Notes under the pieces: model-generated
What the model was told of the DNA's origin: nothing
The model's input: only the letters and a program-made list of their open reading frames with translations
The model's database searches: none
NCBI RefSeq assembly: GCF_014649395.1
Contig: NZ_BMSY01000004.1
Location: 248,001-312,000 of the forward strand
DNA length: 64,000 nt
Source: Streptomyces aureoverticillatus
GTDB taxonomy: Bacteria > Actinomycetota > Actinomycetes > Streptomycetales > Streptomycetaceae
Reading direction: 5' to 3'
Made by a program: the position numbers and the translations under genes
Shown here: positions 29,501 to 39,879 of the stretch, piece after piece
Layout of the letters: every line of letters starts with the position of its first letter
How positions within the stretch are numbered: position 1 is the first letter of the stretch

Positions 29501-32500
29501 CACCACGAAGAGCGGCTCGGGGACGTCCTGCCACACGACGTGGCCGCGGAGCACAGGAGTGCGGTCCGTGACCTGCTGCCAGGCCGCCGCGAACGCCTCG
29601 GGGTCGGACACGCCGTCCAGGACGAACGACAGCTGCTGGAAGTAGACGCTCTGGTCGTCCTGCGACAGGCCGTGGAAGAGCATGCCCGCCTGGGTGGGCG
29701 TGAGCGGATGGACGTCCTCCACCGCGCCGGGGTCGTCGCCGGTGACCCGGTCCACGGCCGCCTGGTCGAGCTCGGCCAGCGGGAAGTCCGACGGGGTGCG
29801 CCCGCCGGCGCCGGGCGTGGCGGCGTGCCGGGCCAGGCCCGCCAGCGCGTCGGCGAACCGCCCGGCGAGGTCGGTGACGGTGGACTCGCGGTGCACTTCG
29901 GCGGAGTAGAACCAGGTGAACTCCAGCTCGTCGCCGTCCAGTTGGCCCACGACCTCCAGCGGGTGGGGGCGGCCGGCGAGCGGATCGGCGTCCAGCTCCA
30001 GCGGGCGGAACGTACCGCCGTACAGGCTGTCGGGGGCACCGGTGACCCCGAACCGGCCCAGGTAGTTGAAGCTGACCTGCGCGGTGGGCGCCGGCGGCAG
30101 CACACCGGGCCGGGCCAGGTACCGCAGGACGTCGTGCCCCAGGCCGTGCCGGGGCACCGCGCGCACCTGTTCCTTGACCTGCTTCAGTACGGCGTCCCAG
30201 CCGGCGTCGGGCGGGACGGCGAGGGCGACGGGGTGGCGGGTGGTGAACCAGCCGAGGGTACGGCTGGTGTCGACGTCGGCGAAGACTTCCTCGCGGCCGT
30301 GCCCCTCGACGTCCACGAGCACGCGCTCGTGTCCGGTCCACGCGCATAGCACCCGGCCGAGAGCGCTCAGCAGCACGTCGTTGGCCTGGGTGCGATAGGT
30401 GTCCGGCAGCGTGCGCAGCAGGGCGGAGGTGTCCTCGGCGGTCAGGCGTACGGTCACCGAGCGCGCCGACGCGTAGGTGTCGGCGCCCGTCAGGTCGCGC
30501 GGCAGGTCCGCCGCGGCACCGGCGGTGGCCTCCGTCCAGTACGCCGCCTCGTCGTCGAAGCCGCCCTCGGTGGCGTGGGCGGTCAGGCGCCGGGCCCAGT
30601 GCCGCAGCGGCGAGGACTTGGCGGGCAGCGCTCCGGCCCCGTCGCGGCCCTCGCGGCGGGCGCGGTAGGCCCGGTCGAGGTCCTCCAGCAGGACGCGCCA
30701 GGAGACACCGTCGACGACGAGGTGGTGGACGGCCAGGTGCAGGACCGTGGGCAGGCCCTCGCCCCTGTCGTGCAGGACTGCGCGCAGCAGGGGGCCGTTG
30801 ACCAGGTCGAAGGGGCCCAGGTGGGGGCTGTCGGCGCCGGGGCCCGTGTGTCGGCCGAGGCGCAGTCGCGGCATGCGCTCGTCGATGTGCCAGCCGCCGC
30901 CCGGCTCCCCGTCGGTGCCGGGGAAGCGGGAGCGCAGTGCGTCGTGGTGGGCGACGACGTCGTTGAGGGCCTGCTCCAGGGCCGCCGGGTCGACGGTGCC
31001 GGTCAGTTCCGTGGACAGGGTCTGCGCGAAGTGACCGGCCCGTTCGCCCGCGCTGTCGAACAGCCAGCGCTGGATGGGCGTCAGCGGTGCCGTGCCGGTG
31101 GCGGCCACCACGGCCGGGGCCTCGGTTCTGCGGGGGCCGGCGGCGTCCGCGCAGCGGGCGAGGGCGGCGACCGTCTGGTGCCGGTAGACGTCGCGGGAGG
31201 TCACCGTGAGCCCCGCCTGCCGGGCCTGGGCGACCACTTGGATGCTGAGGATGGAGTCGCCGCCGAGGGCGAAGAAGTTGTCGTCGGCGCCGACCCGCTC
31301 CACGTGCAGCACCTGGGCCCAGATTCCGGCGAGGACCCGCTCGGTGGGGGTGCGGGGCGCGACGTGGCGGGGGGCGTGCCCGGCGGGCGCCGGGGCCGGG
31401 AGACGGCCGCGGTCCAGCTTGCCGTTGGGGTTCAGCGGCAGCGCGGGCAGCACCGTGACGACCGTGGGGACCAGGTAGTCGGGCAGGCTGCGGCCGAGGG
31501 TCCGGCGCACCGCCTCCGGTTCGAGGTGCGCCTCCGCAGCCGGGACGACGTAGCCGACCAGGCGCCGGTGGCCGTCGCTCTCCAGGACGGTGGCGGCGCT
31601 CTGCGCCACGCCCGCGCAGCCGCGCAACGCCTCCTCGACCTCGCCGAGTTCGATGCGGAAGCCGCGCACCTTGACCTGCTGGTCGGTCCGGCCGAGGTAC
31701 TCCAGCTCACCGTCGGCGGTCCACCGCACCAGGTCCCCGGTGCGGTACATGCGGTCCCCCGGCAGGCCGAACGGGTCGGGGAGGAAGCGGGCGGCGGTCA
31801 GGCCGGGGCGCCCCAGGTAGCCGCGCGCGAGGCCGCCGCCGCCCAGGTACAACTCGCCCGTCACGCCCGGCGGTTGGGGGCGAAGGAGTCGGTCGAGGAC
31901 GTAGGCACGGGTCCGGGCCACGGGCCTGCCGATGGGCGGGGACTGGCCGGGCACCTGCTCGCCCGCGAACCAGGCGGTGGCGTAGACGGTGGCCTCGGTG
32001 GGGCCGTAGATGTTGGCCACCTCGCAGGACGGCATGGCATCGCGCAGGTCCTGCACGGTCTGCGCGGGCAGCGCCTCGCCCGCCATGACGACCGTCTCGG
32101 CCTCCACGGCCGCACCGCCGGAGGTGAGCATCCGCGAGACCACCGACGGCACGCCGCTGAGGAGCCCGGCCCGTTTCGACCCCGCCTCGTCGGCGAGCGC
32201 CGCCAGGTCGGCGACCACCTCGACGCAGCCGCCCGCGAGCAGCGGGCAGAGCAGCTCGAAGACGGACACGTCGAAGTTGAGGGAGGTGGAGGCCAGCACG
32301 TGCGCGAGGCGGCGAGGGCCGAAGCACTCCCCCGCCCACGCGGCGAGCGCGGCGACGCTGCGGTGGGTGACCACGACTCCCTTGGGGCGTCCGGTCGAGC
32401 CCGAGGTGTAGATGACGTACGCCGGATGGTCCGGGAGCAGCGGCTGCAGCCGGTCGGCGTCGGTCGGGTCCGCGTCGGCCGGGCCCGGGTCGCCGTCGGC

Positions 32501-35500
32501 CGGGCAGTCGTCGAGGAGCAGCGGATCGCACCCGTCGGGCAGCGCGTCCGCGGTCTCACGGGTGGCGACGACCAGGGCCGGTGCGGCGTCGTCGAGCATG
32601 AAGGCGACGCGTTCGCGCGGATAGCCGGGGTCCACGGGCAGATATCCGGCGCCGGACTTCAGGACCGCCCACAGGGTCGGCAGGAGGTCGGCGGTGCGGG
32701 GCAGGCACAGTGCCACGAGCGTCTCGGGCCCGGCGCCGCGGGCGACGAGGAGCCGGGCGAGCCGGTTGGCGCGCCGGTTCACCTCGGCGTAGTCGAGGCG
32801 CGTGGGGCCGCAGATCACAGCGGTGCGGTCGGGGGTGGTGGCCACCTGCGCCTCGAAGAGCGCCGGCAGGGTGCCCTCGCCGCGCCGGTGCTGCCCGGCG
32901 GAGGCGGGCGGGTTCCATGCTTCGAGCAGCGTGTGCCGCTCGTCCTCCGACAGGAGCGGCAGCCTGGCCAGGGTCCGGTGCGGGCTCTCCACCATGCCTT
33001 CGAGGAGACGGTGCAGATGACCGCTCATGCGGGCGACCGTGGCCGCCCCGAACAGGTCGGTGTTGTACTCGACCGTCAGCTCGCAGCCGCCGTCGGGCTG
33101 CGGCGAGAACTCGAGGACCAGGTCGAAGCGGGCGGCCGGGCGCGGCAGCGGGTGCTCCTCGACGCGCACCCCGGCGCAGTCCTCCGGGTGCTCCACGGCG
33201 GTCTGCTGGACGACGAGGGCCTGCACGAGGGGCGTGCGGCTCGGGTCGCGGGGCGGCGCGAGTTCCTCGACGACGCGGTCGAACGGCACCCCGTCGTGGG
33301 CGAAGGCGTCGAGGACGGTCGCGCGCACGCGCTCCACGAACCGGTCGACGGTCAGGCTGTCGTCCACCTCTTCGCGCAGCACCACGGTGTTGGCGAAGAA
33401 GCCGGTGACGTCCTCCAGGTCCCGGCGGCCCCGCCCGTTGGTGACGGTGCCGAAGGCCACGTCCCGCTGCCCGGAGTAGCGGGAGAACAGCACGGCCGCC
33501 GCTCCGGCGAACAGGGTGAAGACGGTGGTGCCGCGTCCGCCGGCCAACTGCCGCAGACGTGCGACCAGGTCGGCGGGGAGCGCGTGGCGGTGCGCGGCCC
33601 CCGCGGTGGTGCGCACGGCGGGACGGGGCCGGTCGGTGGGCAGTTCGAGCTGCGCCATCCCCGTGAGGTGGCGCTTCCAGTACGCGAGGTCCTCGGCGTG
33701 GCCGTCGCCGGAACGTTCGTGCTCCCAGACGGCGAAGTCCGGGTACTGCACGCGGGGCGCGGAAAGGCCGTTCGGTGTGCCGGAGACCTCCGCGCGGTAG
33801 AGCGCGGTCAGGTCCCGGGTGAGGATGCCCACCGACCAGCCGTCGGTGACGATGTGGTGCTGGGCGAGCAGCAGCAGGTGGTCGTCGTCGGCGCGGTGGA
33901 CGAGCAGGGCCCGGGTCAGCGGCCCCGCCGCCAGGTCGTAGGGGCGGCTCAACTCGTCGGCGAGGAGCCGCTCCGCGGCCTCGGCGCGCTGCTCGGCGGG
34001 CAGTTCCCGCACGTCGGCGGTGCGCAGCGGCAACGCGGACTCGCGGCCCACGCGCTGTACGCCCTGTCCGTCGACGGTGGCGAACGTGGTGCGCAGCGAG
34101 TCGTGGCGGGCGGCCAGCCGGTCCAGGGCCCGCTGCAGCGCCAGGGTGTCCAGGTCTCCGCGCAGCCGCAGTGCCACGCCGGTGTTGTACTCGGTGCCGC
34201 CGTCGGAGAGGTCGTCGAGGAACCACAGGCGCCGCTGCGCGCTGGACAGCGGCAGCGGCCGGTCGCGAGGGGCGGGCGGGATCGGCTCCGCCGTCACGGC
34301 GGCGGAGGGTTCCGCGAGCAGCGGGGCGAGGGCGGCGACGTTGCGTGCGGTGAAGACGTCTCGTACGGAGAGAAGGATCCCCAGTTCGTCGCGGATCCGG
34401 GACAGGGCCTTGGCGGCGAGGATGGAGTCGCCGCCCAGGTCGAAGAAGTCGTCCTCCACGCCCACCGCGTCGACGCCGAGGACGTCCGCCCAGATGGCGG
34501 CGAGCGTCTCCTCCTCGGGGCTGCGGGGCAGGACGCGGCCCGCCGCGGGCGCGTGGGTGGGGGCGGGCAGGGCGCGCCGGTCGACCTTGTGCTGCGGGGT
34601 GAGCGGCAGCTCGTCCAGGACGACGACGGCCGAGGGGACCATGTGCGCCGGCAGGGCGGCGGCCGCGAAGGCGCGCAACTCCGCGGGGTGCGGGGCCCGT
34701 TCGCGCAGGGCCGGGGTGACGTAGCCGACCAGCCTGCGCCGTCCCGGCTCGTCCTCGCGCACCACGACCACGGCCTCGCGAACCCCGGTGTGGCGCAGCA
34801 GTGCCGCCTCGACCTCGCCGGGTTCGATGCGGAAGCCGCGCACCTTCACCTGGCGGTCGACGCGGCCCAGGTACTCCAGTTCCCCGTCGGCGGTCCAGCG
34901 TGCCCGGTCTCCGGTGCGGTAGAGGCGGGCGCCGGGCGGCCCGAAGGGGTCGGCGACGAAGTGGGCGGCGGTCAGGCCGGGCCGGTTGAGGTAGCCGCGA
35001 GCCACGCCGTCGCCGCCCACGTACAGTTCGCCGTCGCCGCCGGAAGGCACCGGCCGCATGTCCGCGTCCAGGACGTGGGAGCGGGTGCCGGGCAGCGGGC
35101 CGCCGATCGTCGGGGGGCCGCTCGCCGCGGACAGGGGGCCGGTCCAGGAGGCGACGATGGTGGCCTCGGTCGGACCGTAGGAGTTGATCATCCGGCGGCC
35201 GGGCGCCCAGGTGTCGACGAGGTGCGCCGGGCAGGCCTCGGCGCCCACGATCAGCGTGCGCAGATGGGGCGCGCCGCCGGGGCCCGGGGCGGGCAGGGTG
35301 GCGAGGGCGGCCGGGGGGATGAGGGTGTGGCTGACGCGGTGCTCGTCCAGGACGGCGGCGAGTTCGTCACCGAGCCACGGTCCGTCCGGCGGGACCACGA
35401 GGGTGGCGCCGGTCAGGACGGAAATGAACAGTTCGAGCACGGAGGCGTCGAAGCTGGGTGAGGAGAACTGGAGCACGCGGTCGCCCGGACCCACCGCGTA

Positions 35501-36244
35501 CCGCTCGGCGGCGGCCTCGACGAAACCCGCGATGCCCCGGTGAGTGACCGTCACGCCCTTGGGCCGGCCGGTCGACCCGGAGGTGTAGATGACGTACGCG
35601 GCGTGGTCGGCGCCGACCGGCGCGTTCGGCGTCCCGGCGTGCGCTCCCGCGGCTCCCTCTCCCCCGGCTCCGGTGCCGTTCCCGGCGTCCGTGCCGTGTA
35701 CGGCGTACATGCCGTGTTCGGCGTCCGTTCCGCTCCCGGCGCCCCTCTCGCGCACGGCGTCAGCGACCCTCTCGCGCACGGCGCCCGTGCCGCGCGCGCC
35801 GTCCATGACGTCACGGACCCGGCTCAGGTCGTCCAGGACCACCGTGGGCACGGCGTCGCCCAGCATCAGCTCACGCCGCTCGGCGGGGTAGTCCGGATCG
35901 ACGGGCAGGAAGGCGGCGCCCGCCCGGGCCACGGCCAGTTCGGCGGCTATCAGTTCCATGGAGCGCGGCAGGACCAGGGCCACGGTCCGCTCGGGGCCCG
36001 CCCCGCGCCGTACGAGGTCGTCGGCGAGCCGCCCGGCCCGCGCCGCCAGTTCCCGGTACGACCAGGTCCGCCGGCCGTCGGTCAGCGCGGGCGCCTCCGG
36101 GGTACGCGTGACCCACGCCGCGAACAGGTCGGCCAGCGACGGGTGCGGCGCCGGAGCGGTGCCCTCGCTCCGGGTGGCCGCCGCGGCCTTGCGGGCCCGC
36201 CGCACAGAAGACGCCGGAGTGGATGTGTCGTGCGGCTCGGTCAT
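17408..36244 (-). CDS. Nonribosomal peptide synthetase, modules 1-5
   Basis: This complete NRPS has 6,278 residues. It starts at an ATG preceded by GAAGGA and ends with TAA 14 bp before the next NRPS. Approximate domain starts by residue: A1 35, T1 585; C2 663, A2 1120, T2 1640, E2 1715; C3 2178, A3 2635, T3 3180, E3 3250; C4 3725, A4 4180, T4 4695, E4 4765; C5 5233, A5 5688, T5 6200. It opens directly with an A domain, so it is the likely loading subunit and no fatty acid is attached by a starter C domain. Every module after an E domain has the DCL-type C domain. A4 and A5 are near-identical over about 1.4 kb. The C-terminus is acidic ([15 protein letters not shown]) and may dock to the basic N-terminus of the downstream NRPS. 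The domain assignment is firm; substrates are inferred. Confidence 0.98.
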   Translation of the reverse strand: MTEPHDTSTPASSVRRARKAAAATRSEGTAPAPHPSLADLFAAWVTRTPEAPALTDGRRTWSYRELAARAGRLADDLVRRGAGPERTVALVLPRSMELIAAELAVARAGAAFLPVDPDYPAERRELMLGDAVPTVVLDDLSRVRDVMDGARGTGAVRERVADAVRERGAGSGTDAEHGMYAVHGTDAGNGTGAGGEGAAGAHAGTPNAPVGADHAAYVIYTSGSTGRPKGVTVTHRGIAGFVEAAAERYAVGPGDRVLQFSSPSFDASVLELFISVLTGATLVVPPDGPWLGDELAAVLDEHRVSHTLIPPAALATLPAPGPGGAPHLRTLIVGAEACPAHLVDTWAPGRRMINSYGPTEATIVASWTGPLSAASGPPTIGGPLPGTRSHVLDADMRPVPSGGDGELYVGGDGVARGYLNRPGLTAAHFVADPFGPPGARLYRTGDRARWTADGELEYLGRVDRQVKVRGFRIEPGEVEAALLRHTGVREAVVVVREDEPGRRRLVGYVTPALRERAPHPAELRAFAAAALPAHMVPSAVVVLDELPLTPQHKVDRRALPAPTHAPAAGRVLPRSPEEETLAAIWADVLGVDAVGVEDDFFDLGGDSILAAKALSRIRDELGILLSVRDVFTARNVAALAPLLAEPSAAVTAEPIPPAPRDRPLPLSSAQRRLWFLDDLSDGGTEYNTGVALRLRGDLDTLALQRALDRLAARHDSLRTTFATVDGQGVQRVGRESALPLRTADVRELPAEQRAEAAERLLADELSRPYDLAAGPLTRALLVHRADDDHLLLLAQHHIVTDGWSVGILTRDLTALYRAEVSGTPNGLSAPRVQYPDFAVWEHERSGDGHAEDLAYWKRHLTGMAQLELPTDRPRPAVRTTAGAAHRHALPADLVARLRQLAGGRGTTVFTLFAGAAAVLFSRYSGQRDVAFGTVTNGRGRRDLEDVTGFFANTVVLREEVDDSLTVDRFVERVRATVLDAFAHDGVPFDRVVEELAPPRDPSRTPLVQALVVQQTAVEHPEDCAGVRVEEHPLPRPAARFDLVLEFSPQPDGGCELTVEYNTDLFGAATVARMSGHLHRLLEGMVESPHRTLARLPLLSEDERHTLLEAWNPPASAGQHRRGEGTLPALFEAQVATTPDRTAVICGPTRLDYAEVNRRANRLARLLVARGAGPETLVALCLPRTADLLPTLWAVLKSGAGYLPVDPGYPRERVAFMLDDAAPALVVATRETADALPDGCDPLLLDDCPADGDPGPADADPTDADRLQPLLPDHPAYVIYTSGSTGRPKGVVVTHRSVAALAAWAGECFGPRRLAHVLASTSLNFDVSVFELLCPLLAGGCVEVVADLAALADEAGSKRAGLLSGVPSVVSRMLTSGGAAVEAETVVMAGEALPAQTVQDLRDAMPSCEVANIYGPTEATVYATAWFAGEQVPGQSPPIGRPVARTRAYVLDRLLRPQPPGVTGELYLGGGGLARGYLGRPGLTAARFLPDPFGLPGDRMYRTGDLVRWTADGELEYLGRTDQQVKVRGFRIELGEVEEALRGCAGVAQSAATVLESDGHRRLVGYVVPAAEAHLEPEAVRRTLGRSLPDYLVPTVVTVLPALPLNPNGKLDRGRLPAPAPAGHAPRHVAPRTPTERVLAGIWAQVLHVERVGADDNFFALGGDSILSIQVVAQARQAGLTVTSRDVYRHQTVAALARCADAAGPRRTEAPAVVAATGTAPLTPIQRWLFDSAGERAGHFAQTLSTELTGTVDPAALEQALNDVVAHHDALRSRFPGTDGEPGGGWHIDERMPRLRLGRHTGPGADSPHLGPFDLVNGPLLRAVLHDRGEGLPTVLHLAVHHLVVDGVSWRVLLEDLDRAYRARREGRDGAGALPAKSSPLRHWARRLTAHATEGGFDDEAAYWTEATAGAAADLPRDLTGADTYASARSVTVRLTAEDTSALLRTLPDTYRTQANDVLLSALGRVLCAWTGHERVLVDVEGHGREEVFADVDTSRTLGWFTTRHPVALAVPPDAGWDAVLKQVKEQVRAVPRHGLGHDVLRYLARPGVLPPAPTAQVSFNYLGRFGVTGAPDSLYGGTFRPLELDADPLAGRPHPLEVVGQLDGDELEFTWFYSAEVHRESTVTDLAGRFADALAGLARHAATPGAGGRTPSDFPLAELDQAAVDRVTGDDPGAVEDVHPLTPTQAGMLFHGLSQDDQSVYFQQLSFVLDGVSDPEAFAAAWQQVTDRTPVLRGHVVWQDVPEPLFVVRRHAAVPVTHLDWRGLGEDERATRLRDFLDQDRERGVDLTPAPLQRLVLVRLSDTAVRVVWSFHHLILDGWSLFHVLSDVFARHARLTGTPVADGAPEERPGRRPYRDYVAWLRERDRAEAERHWQDRLTGLTETTALPYDREPRESHHAESTEAVRVTVPEATSRALEDLARTAGLTVNTLVQGAWALLLSRQAGRDDVVFGTTVSGRPPELPGAEDMTGLFIATLPTRVTVARDGTLLDWLRGLQRDQSEDRRFDYVPLTRMKAFTELPERAALFDSIVVFENYPVDDDLAAAHGLRLSELDGIETTNYPLSLVAYPGTELALRVGYDPELFDAATAARMAEYLTVLLEGMTTGPDRAPARLPLLTPARRHQVLETWNETATDTPDVTAADLFAAQVRRTPDAVALVSGDERLTYGELDDRAAALAPRLTALGVTAEVPVGVLMNRSITLVVAQLALARTGGVYVPLDGRAPGERLRRMLTDVGTGLMLTDAAWQERARDVLPDGTVLRVDGDLGDGFGGGLHDVAADGPLSDGRASGGPASDAPDIPLVHPDNVQYLMFTSGSTGIPKGVAVRHRDVAALALDRAFAGHERVLVHSPHAFDASTYELWVPLLHGGTAVLAPPDDLDAAGVRRAITEQGVRCLWLTAGLFRLLAQEDPTCLRGATEVWTGGEAVPGAVVARVLDACPGLTVVDGYGPTETTTFATRRPYRAGDPLPAVLPIGRPLDNTRVYVLDDALQPQPPGIPGELYIAGAGLARGYAGLPGATAARYLADPFGPPGTRMYRTGDIVRWSGDGELRFVGRADDQIKIRGFRVEPAEIEARLTAHPAVAEAVVSLYEHAGRKRLAAHLVPAPGAVAPDAAELRAHLSADLPDYMLPAAFVSVPELPLTANGKVDRRRLPEPDWSATGDTAYRAPRTGAEQVLSDIWADLLGVARVGADDNFFMLGGDSILSIQVVSRARAAGLALTPRDLFRHPTIAALAAAGGTAAPVAGTDPVAGEVALTPIQHWFLDASPHRPEFFNQSLVVETSEDADPDALRRALAALWAHHDALRARFDRQDGGAWRQTCADAGAAAPELLEVHDLSGLDPAAAEETEARLTAEAHAAFRLDTGPLLTARLFTGVRPRLLLTVHHLVVDGVSWRVLLEDLETAYQQARDGEPVRLAGRTTSVQEWARRLHAHTDSGGFAAQREHWEDVSRHCAAPLPVEPLDGGAGEADGGNTMADVREVTVRLDRQRTDALLREVPGAYRTRIDDALLTALGRVLAEWTGRRTVAVGLEGHGREDQLFDDIDLSRTVGWFTSLYPVALAVPDGDWGTALKAVKEQLRSVPDRGIGYGALRYLAGDDRLTGVPTAAVSFNYLGRFGWTDGNRDDGALVRSVPGGLGGAEAPESVRPHLLDVVARVEDDQLEITWHYSHRLHREETVVGLASGMLQALEGIVAHCTRPDAGGRTPSDFPLARLDQTALDRVVGDGRTVADLYPLTPMQAGMLFHSLLDPDGRTYVNQVQLVLCGVTDPQALAEAWQHTADANPVLRTRLEWQETAEPLQVVQRRATVPVTHHDWTTWPAERRDQEMDRLLAADRAAGVDLGAAPLMRLTLIRLAPERVRMVWTFHHVLLDGWSAAQVFDEVCERYAALTGGRRPEVPDRAPFADYLGWLAGQDTERAERYWRTALAGFSAPTPLPRDRWPAEAHHASSSGSVRVTLDAGVTARLGETAQQAGLTVNTMLQGAWALLLSRYGGGDDVVFGTTVSGRPADLPGVTSMVGLFINTLPTRAHVDGQRRLLDWLGELQAAQSESRRHDFVSLAQMQTWSDIPGGTSLFDSIVVFENYPFDAGALARHGLAVEQERDLEPTNYPLTVMISPGERLSVELGYDPHCFEESTARSLADQLLHTLHELADATDATRVDAVDVLPPAERARLLAGAARPQIDAVAPATLPALVEAAVDRTPDAPALEAPGLLWSFAELEVRANALAHRLIAQGVGPGDIVALTLPRSAEMVLAQVAVAKAGAAFLPVDPGYPEERIALMLQDAAPAVTLGADQISGLLTGDQDQEARLRPTDADRVRPLRLDDAAYVIYTSGSTGTPKGVVVTHRGLAGFAANEAAHYGVSPDDRVLAFATPSFDASVLELCMSLPQGARLVVPRPGPLLGAELAEVLRDGRITHTLLPPAALATLPSDTPGTLPDLKTLTVGADACGAELVARWAPHHRMVNSYGPTEATVVATWSAPLEPDGMAPPIGRRLPGSGAYVLDARLRPVPDGVPGELWLSGPSLARGYLNRPGLTASRFTADPFGAPGTRMYRTGDLVRRDARGELHYLGRTDHQVKLRGFRIELGEVESALARHPQVSAAAARVVEHDGHRRLVAYAVPDSADSADVPDSAELRAFLALTLPDHLVPSVVVPLAELPLGATGKLDRRALPEPVWPAGDTGGGEHAPRTGAEKTLAAIWSEVLRVPDVGVRDNYFTLGGDSILGIQIVSAARRAGFALTPRHLFQHQTIAELAVAAEDLPATAPRAEQGPVVGEAPLTPVQHWLFDTLTGDPARLTQGVSHQLAADTDETLLRGALAAVLEHHDALRLRYEKDADGHWQQYGTAPGAGVHLEVHHLPRRTPEGTDAAPHELAERLSGGFDLSAAPLFRAALCRPDGDGRPVLLLAAHHLVVDAVSWHVILEDLDSAYRALRDRRPVDLGPKTTSFRAWARRLLDHTAAGGFDDELAHWQAVSGDATLPTDLPGANTAACEGTVTVVLDREDTRRLLQDVPDAYRTRVNDVLLCALGRVVARWTGRDRVAVTLESHGREELFDDVDLSRTVGWFTSMYPVALDVPRHADTGSALKSVKESLRAVPRGGLGYGALRHLHATAGDRLPGLPQLGFNYLGQQDGNAPTGGLLHAPHGGLIGGMDRAAERPHLIDVLGHVTDKRLEFTWSYSREVYRRDTVDRLAAEMAEELRTVVRHCAEPDAGGRTPSDFPLAPLDQEDVDRLVGTGRDIVDVYPLTPTQSGMVVHGMDDPGGGVYTEQVTFVMDGVRDTGLLAAAWQHVVDRTPVLRTAVVLSGVPVPLQTVHRAAPLPVTEYDWSALPSERRTAELERLLAEDKARGLALDGVPLLRVALIRLAPDEVRVVWTFHHVLLDGWSVFHVLSDVVACHSALVAGDEPRLPDRRPFADYAAWLAGRDAARAEEHWRTALAGLTAPTALPYDRRPALGATACSGTWLSQRLGEDSTRRLQEFARRHRLTLNTVVEGAWGLLLSRWSGETEVCYGTTVSGRPSDLPGADTITGLFITTLPARATVDGGDTCEAWLRRTQSARAEDRRFGHVPLTRLHAFTEVPAGTPLFDSLLVFENYPVDDSTAGAHGVQMRDLEAREATNYPLTVVISPGERLSVELGYDPRYFEATTARSLADQLLHTLHELADATDATRVDAVDVLPPAERARLLAGAARPQIEPVAPATLPALVEAAVDRAPEAPALEAPGLSLSFAELEGRANALAHRLIARGVGPGDLVAVTLPRSAEMVLAQVAVAKAGAAFLPVDPGYPEERIALMLRDAAPALTLGAEEVTGLLTGPWGVESGHRPTDAERVRPLRLDDAAYVIYTSGSTGTPKGVVVTHRGLAGFAANEAAHYRVSPGDRVLAFATPSFDASVLELCMSLPQGASLVVPPPGPLLGAELAEVLRGGRITHTLLPPAALATLPSDTPGTLPDLKTLTVGADACGAELVARWAPHHRMVNSYGPTEATVVAIWSAPLKPEDTAPPIGRRLPGSGAYVLDARLRPVPDGVAGELWLSGPSLARGYLNRPGLTASRFTADPFGAPGTRMYRTGDLVRRDARGELHYLGRTDHQLKLRGHRIEAGEVEAVLTRHPAVLDAVVSVREDEPDLPRLVAHLLAAPGAEPPAAAELRALAAGALPGPMVPSAFVVMESFPLTDNGKTDRAALPAPPAELEETPDRVAPRTPTEEVLADIWEEVLHTTVGAEDDYLLLGGDSLRALHIVSRANDAFGVSLTPRDVLVHRTVAALADLVEEQVLSELEDAARGDSDHDER
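17995..19415 (-). repeat. Adenylation domain 5 copy of a ~1.4-kb intragenic duplication
   Basis: From the [14 protein letters not shown] segment through most of the A domain to YLGRTDHQ, the sequence is almost identical to 22540-23955, in both DNA and protein. Similarity drops on both sides, in the upstream C domain and in the A-domain C-terminal subdomain. Boundaries are approximate because they were set by eye. Confidence 0.8.
20551..25070 (-). other. NRPS module 4: C(D-L)-A-T-E, aromatic-like residue, D-configured
   Basis: The C domain starts [13 protein letters not shown] with HHVLLDGWS near 24650. The A domain pocket is D-A-L-L-T-G-S-V-V-(K), identical to module 5. The carrier ([12 protein letters not shown]) is near 22105. 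The E domain starts [12 protein letters not shown] and has [10 protein letters not shown] near 21530 and ESHGREE. The residue should have the D-configuration. Confidence 0.82.
22540..23955 (-). repeat. Adenylation domain 4 copy of the ~1.4-kb intragenic duplication
   Basis: This is the partner of 17995-19415. Shared stretches include the linker with [20 protein letters not shown], the A2-A3 core, the pocket region and the A7-A8 region. Scattered substitutions show that the copies are not perfectly homogenised. Boundaries are approximate. Confidence 0.8.
25071..29720 (-). other. NRPS module 3: C(D-L)-A-T-E, predicted Val, D-configured
   Basis: The C domain starts [14 protein letters not shown] with HHLILDGWS near 29300. 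The A domain ([11 protein letters not shown] near 27805) reads [27 protein letters not shown] and [12 protein letters not shown]. The pocket is therefore D-A-Y-W-W-G-G-T-F-(K), a valine-type code. The carrier is near 26655 and the E domain has [10 protein letters not shown] near 26090, so D-Val is predicted. Confidence 0.87.
29721..34270 (-). other. NRPS module 2: C-A-T-E, unassigned residue, D-configured
   Basis: The C domain starts [16 protein letters not shown] with HHIVTDGWS near 33845, the LCL form that fits a preceding L-residue. The A domain reads [28 protein letters not shown] and [12 protein letters not shown]. The pocket is D-V-F-S-V-A-I-V-Y-(K), which I cannot assign to a substrate. 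The carrier is near 31262 and the E domain has [10 protein letters not shown] near 30715. Confidence 0.82.
34271..36244 (-). other. NRPS loading module 1: A-T, aromatic-like residue
   Basis: The protein opens with a short Arg/Ala-rich leader and an A domain ([11 protein letters not shown] near 35580). The pocket is D-A-L-L-I-G-S-I-V-(K), two substitutions from modules 4 and 5. The carrier ([12 protein letters not shown]) is near 34430. No C or formylation domain precedes it, so chain growth should start from a free amino acid. A Gly/Ala/Thr-rich insert with an imperfect [13 protein letters not shown] repeat lies at about 35620-35800, just before the A3 motif. Confidence 0.85.
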
Positions 36245-36345
36245 GGGGACAGTCCTTCGGAGCGGGGACGATGCTGGGCGCGCCGGTGCGAGGTCGCGGG
36301 AGTGCCGCGGCCGCACGGCGCGGGAGGACGGCGGAGCGGTGTGGG

Positions 36346-37695
36346 TCAGGCGGTGCCGGTGCGGCGGGCCGCGCGACCCGAGATCTGCACGTGGTCGATC
36401 ACGCCGGTGACGGGGTCGCGGTGGAAGCGTCCGCCGGGCTCGTGCTTGCCGGTGGCCGGGTCGACGAGATCGCACGACAGGTCCGGGTAGCAGATCAGGG
36501 GCAGCGGCACGTCGCCGTCGACGGACAGCGTGGGGGAGCCGTCCGCGCCGAGGGTGATCCGGTATTCGGTGGGGCCGTTGTGGTAGGCGCCGGCGCATTC
36601 GGGGAGGGCGATGGGGTCGCCGCGGTGAGCGGGTGCCGGAGCGGCCGGCACCCGTGCGCCGATGAGCCTGGTGAGGTCGTCGGTGAGGTCCTGCCACAGG
36701 GCGGTGGCGCCGCCGGCGTTGCCGGTGAAGGCGACGACCACGCCGCTCTCCGGTTCGGCCCGCAGGTGGCAGGAGGTGCCCTGCGCGTTGCCGTCGTGGC
36801 CGCACCACCGTCGGCCGTCCTGGTCGAACAGCGCCACGCCGAGGCCCCAGGCGTCCGCCAGGGCGCCCGGGGCGGCGCCGGGTTCGGGGCGCCGCATGCG
36901 GGCGGCCACGTCGGGCGGCAGCACGGCGGAGCGGCCCGCCAGGGCTCTGCCGAGGTCCATCAGGTCCAGGGCGCCGGTCAGCAGGGCTCCGGCCGGTGCC
37001 TCCACCGGGGCCAGGTTCTGATGGGCCGGGCGCAGTCGCCCGGTCGCCGTGTTGACGGCGTGGCCTGCGGCGACGGGGCGGGCGGGAGCCGGGTCGCCGA
37101 GGAAGGCCGGCGCGGTGCCCAGGGGTTCGAGGAGCAGGGCCTGGACGGCTTCCTGCCAGGTCATGCCCGTCACCTGCTCCACGAGGCGGCCGGCGGCTAT
37201 GTATCCGGCGTTGGAGTAGGAGAAGCCGGTGCCCGGTGCGAACAGCGCGTCCTGTGCGGTGCAGACCGCGGACAGGTAGCGGGAGACGGTGGTGCGGGCC
37301 GCGGTGTCCGAGTCCGGTCCGGTCGGCAACCCGGCGGTGTGGCCGAGCAGGTGACGTACCGTCACCTGCGGTAACTCCCGCAGTTCGGGGAGGTACGAGG
37401 CGACGGGGTCGTCCAGGTCGAGGTCGTCGTCGTCCGCCAGGAGGAGGACAGCGGCGGCGGTGTAGACCTTGGTGACGGAGCCCAGCGGGACGGCCGTGTC
37501 GGCCGTGAACGCGCTGCCGGTGGCGGCGTCGGCCGTGCCGGTGTGGACGCTGATGATTTCCGTGCCGGTGTCCACGGCGAGGTGGGCTCCGGGCACCTGG
37601 TGGGTGTGGGCGAGGGTGTCGAGGCGGTGCTGCAACTCCTGGCTCAGGAGCGGTGCTTGCCGGTCGACGACCGGGGTGGCTGTGGGATACGGCAT
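36346..37695 (-). CDS. Stand-alone PBP/beta-lactamase-fold serine hydrolase, probable NRPS release (cyclase) enzyme
   Basis: This 449-residue protein has a class C beta-lactamase/PBP fold. It carries Ser73-x-x-Lys76 (GSVTK), Tyr160-Ser-Asn (YSNAGY) and His300-Asp-Gly (GHDGN). A separate C-terminal domain from about residue 350 has a beta-rich, lipocalin-like look ([12 protein letters not shown]). There is no obvious signal peptide. PBP-type thioesterases of surugamide-like pathways (SurE family) share this size, catalytic set and two-domain layout, and cyclise peptides off the last carrier protein in trans. The gene sits 101 bp upstream of the loading NRPS on the same strand, which supports that role by inference. 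The start is the ATG at 37695 with GGGAG upstream. A generic esterase or a resistance-type hydrolase remains possible. Confidence 0.88.
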   Translation of the reverse strand: MPYPTATPVVDRQAPLLSQELQHRLDTLAHTHQVPGAHLAVDTGTEIISVHTGTADAATGSAFTADTAVPLGSVTKVYTAAAVLLLADDDDLDLDDPVASYLPELRELPQVTVRHLLGHTAGLPTGPDSDTAARTTVSRYLSAVCTAQDALFAPGTGFSYSNAGYIAAGRLVEQVTGMTWQEAVQALLLEPLGTAPAFLGDPAPARPVAAGHAVNTATGRLRPAHQNLAPVEAPAGALLTGALDLMDLGRALAGRSAVLPPDVAARMRRPEPGAAPGALADAWGLGVALFDQDGRRWCGHDGNAQGTSCHLRAEPESGVVVAFTGNAGGATALWQDLTDDLTRLIGARVPAAPAPAHRGDPIALPECAGAYHNGPTEYRITLGADGSPTLSVDGDVPLPLICYPDLSCDLVDPATGKHEPGGRFHRDPVTGVIDHVQISGRAARRTGTA

Positions 37696-37785
37696 GAGAA
37701 GGGCACTCCCGTTGGCTGTGGCTCGTGGAAGGTGACACGCCGACCGGCGGGGAGGGCGGTGGCCGGCCGCCCCGGGGGCCGGTCG

Positions 37786-39000
37786 CTAGGGCCTTTTGAC
37801 CTCGACCGGCAGGTGACGTACGCCGACGATGACGGCGGGGTTCTGGTACGTGACGTCGGCGTAGGAGGGGATGGCGAGATCGCGGTAGTCGTCGAGCAGC
37901 ATGCGCAGCGCGATCCGTGCCTCCAGGCGGGCCAGGGGCGCGCCGAAGCAGAAGTGGATGCCGTGCCCGAACGTCAGGTGGTTGTTGGGGCTCCGGCGGA
38001 TGTCGAGGGTGTCGGGCGCGGTGAACCGGCTCGGGTCGCGGTTGGCGGCACCCAGGTGGGCCATGACGAGGGCGTTGACGGGCAGTTCGTGGCCACCGAG
38101 CAGCACGGGCCGGGCGATGCGGCGGCCCAGTTCGGGGAAGGGCGGCAGCAGACGCAGCACCTCTTCGACGGCGTCCGGCAGCCGGTCGGGTTCCGCGCGC
38201 AGGGCGGTGAGCGTGCCGGGCTGCTGGTCGAAGGCCACCAGGGCGTTGCCCAGCAGGGCCGTGGTGGTGACGTGCCCGGCGACCAGGAGCAGGGCGACGA
38301 ACCCGACCATCTCCTGGTCCTCCATGCGCACGCCGTCCACCTCGGCGGCTATGAGCTTGCTGATGAGGTCGTCGGCGGGGTGCGCGCGGCGGTGCCGGAT
38401 GTGGTCGAGGACGTAACTGTTCATCTCGCGCACGGTCGGCGCGATGGCTTCCAGTGCGCGCTCCAGGTCGGCCGTGTCGGGCGTCTCGCCGAGCTGGTCG
38501 CCGCCGAACAGGGTGGCGGCCCACTCCTGGAACAGCGGGTGGTCGTCCGGCGGGATGCCGAGCAGTTCGGCGATCACGATGATCGGCAGCGGGTAGGCGA
38601 GGGTGTCGACGACGTCGAATCTGTCGCGGTCCGCGACGGTGTCCAGCAGGCGCCTGCACACGGCCTCGATGCGCGGTTCGAGGCCGTGTACCACGCGCGG
38701 TGTGAATGCCTGGCTCACCAGGGTGCGGAACTTGCGGTGCTCCGGCGGGTCCATGCCGACGAAATTGCCCTGCCTGAAGGCGTCGAAGTCCTCCTGGGAG
38801 GGGGCGATCGGGGTCATGTCCGAGGAGTACGTCGCCGGGTCCGCGAGCACGGCGGCGACCCCCTCGTAGTCGACGACGTGCCACACGCCCTGCGCTTCGT
38901 CGAAGCGCACCGGTCCGGTCTCGCGCAAGGTGCGCCAGCGGTCGGTGAGCGTGGCGAAGGGTAGGTCTAAGTGTGCCTCTGTCGATTCGCTGCTGGTCAC
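37786..39000 (-). CDS. Cytochrome P450 with TTA codon, first gene of the NRPS operon
   Basis: This is a 404-residue soluble bacterial P450. The I-helix oxygen-binding motif AGHVTT is near residue 241, the ExxR motif (EVLR) near 278, and the haem loop [10 protein letters not shown] has its cysteine near 351. The chosen start is GTG at 39000, directly after AAGGGAGAGAA; an upstream in-frame extension to 39210 has no P450-like content. Codon 11 (38970-38968) is TTA, the rare leucine codon read by the bldA tRNA, so translation may be developmentally controlled. The protein ends 90 bp before the hydrolase gene and shares its strand, so it probably hydroxylates a residue of the peptide or a carrier-bound amino acid. 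No ferredoxin gene lies next to it. Confidence 0.95.
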   Translation of the reverse strand: MTSSESTEAHLDLPFATLTDRWRTLRETGPVRFDEAQGVWHVVDYEGVAAVLADPATYSSDMTPIAPSQEDFDAFRQGNFVGMDPPEHRKFRTLVSQAFTPRVVHGLEPRIEAVCRRLLDTVADRDRFDVVDTLAYPLPIIVIAELLGIPPDDHPLFQEWAATLFGGDQLGETPDTADLERALEAIAPTVREMNSYVLDHIRHRRAHPADDLISKLIAAEVDGVRMEDQEMVGFVALLLVAGHVTTTALLGNALVAFDQQPGTLTALRAEPDRLPDAVEEVLRLLPPFPELGRRIARPVLLGGHELPVNALVMAHLGAANRDPSRFTAPDTLDIRRSPNNHLTFGHGIHFCFGAPLARLEARIALRMLLDDYRDLAIPSYADVTYQNPAVIVGVRHLPVEVKRP

Positions 39001-39806
39001 TTCTCTCCCTTGGATGGCGCGCGCGGGCACAGTGGGGCCACGGGCGGGCTGCTGCTGAGCGGGCGCGTTCGGCGCGCCGACCGATGGACGGCGTGCGCCC
39101 CCGATCGGACGGGCAACGCGCACGGACGGAAACGGCGAGGGCCGGGCATGCCTGCCACCGCTGCCCGCGGGCTCGAACTCGGCATGCGGGCGGGCCGGTC
39201 GGGCCGGCACGTCGCGCGGGCCGACCCGTGCGCGGGTCTAGGCGCAGGTGGCGTGATCGCCGGGCTGTACGGCTGTCATCCGTCCGTCAACGACGCCGCG
39301 TGGGCCGGCTCAACACGTCCGCCCCGGCGCACTTCGGTGCTTCGCCCGTCCTTGGACGAAGGACGACACCTGTTGTGCGAACCTTGCCGACATCACTCAT
39401 CCCCCAGTGAAACGTTCCGCGCCGCTGTTTGCGCGCGTACTTCCCCATGCACCTACGAACCGGTGGCGGCCCCGCAGAGGCCGGATGTCCAGGAACGGGG
39501 TGAGGCGGTGCGCACACGCGACGGACGCTGTCCGACGATCTGCTCCCTGCGCACTCGAACCACCTTCGTCCCGGTCGAACTCGGCCACAGTCTTCACGGT
39601 GGGTCACGGGATAGCAACCCCCTAAAGTTGAACGGATAGTGCTCCTGCTGCCGCGCGCAGTAACCGGCGAGTAGCTTCCGCGGGGCTCCAACCTCGCACG
39701 ACGGCCACGGCCAGGCCGCCGTCTGCCACCAGTGCCCGGCCGTACCCCCCTCAAACACGGGCGTTCGGAAGACGGCGCGTTCTACCCTGCGGACAAGTGA
39801 CCGAAA

Positions 39807-39824
39807 ACCCCTCTCACCAGGGGT
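39807..39824. promoter_or_regulatory. Inverted repeat ACCCCT-N6-AGGGGT
   Basis: This is a perfect 6-bp inverted repeat with a 6-bp spacer (ACCCCTCTCACCAGGGGT) in the gene-free stretch upstream of the P450 operon. Its spacing suits a dimeric DNA-binding protein. No adjacent regulator identifies the ligand. Confidence 0.35.
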
Positions 39825-39844
39825 GGAAGTGGGACTGAAATCGC

Positions 39845-39879
39845 GAACGGCCAGCCGGTGAACACCAGTTGGCCGGTTC
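39845..39879. other. Imperfect inverted repeat GAACGGCCA / TGGCCGGTTC
   Basis: The arms pair with one bulged base across a 16-bp spacer. They could form a hairpin on either strand. There is no T-run, so a terminator is not favoured over an operator. Confidence 0.3.

Noticed and set aside
34271..36244. Lipopeptide-type initiation
   Set aside because: There is no starter C domain, acyl-CoA ligase or stand-alone acyl carrier protein in the visible part; the NRPS opens directly with an A domain.
36346..37695. Beta-lactamase giving antibiotic resistance
   Set aside because: The C-terminal lipocalin-like domain, lack of a signal peptide and position between the P450 and loading NRPS fit a peptide-release enzyme better.
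39001..39210. N-terminal extension of the P450 to an earlier start
   Set aside because: The added 70 residues are Arg/Pro/Ala-rich and unlike P450 N-termini, and a good ribosome-binding site sits just before the GTG at 39000.
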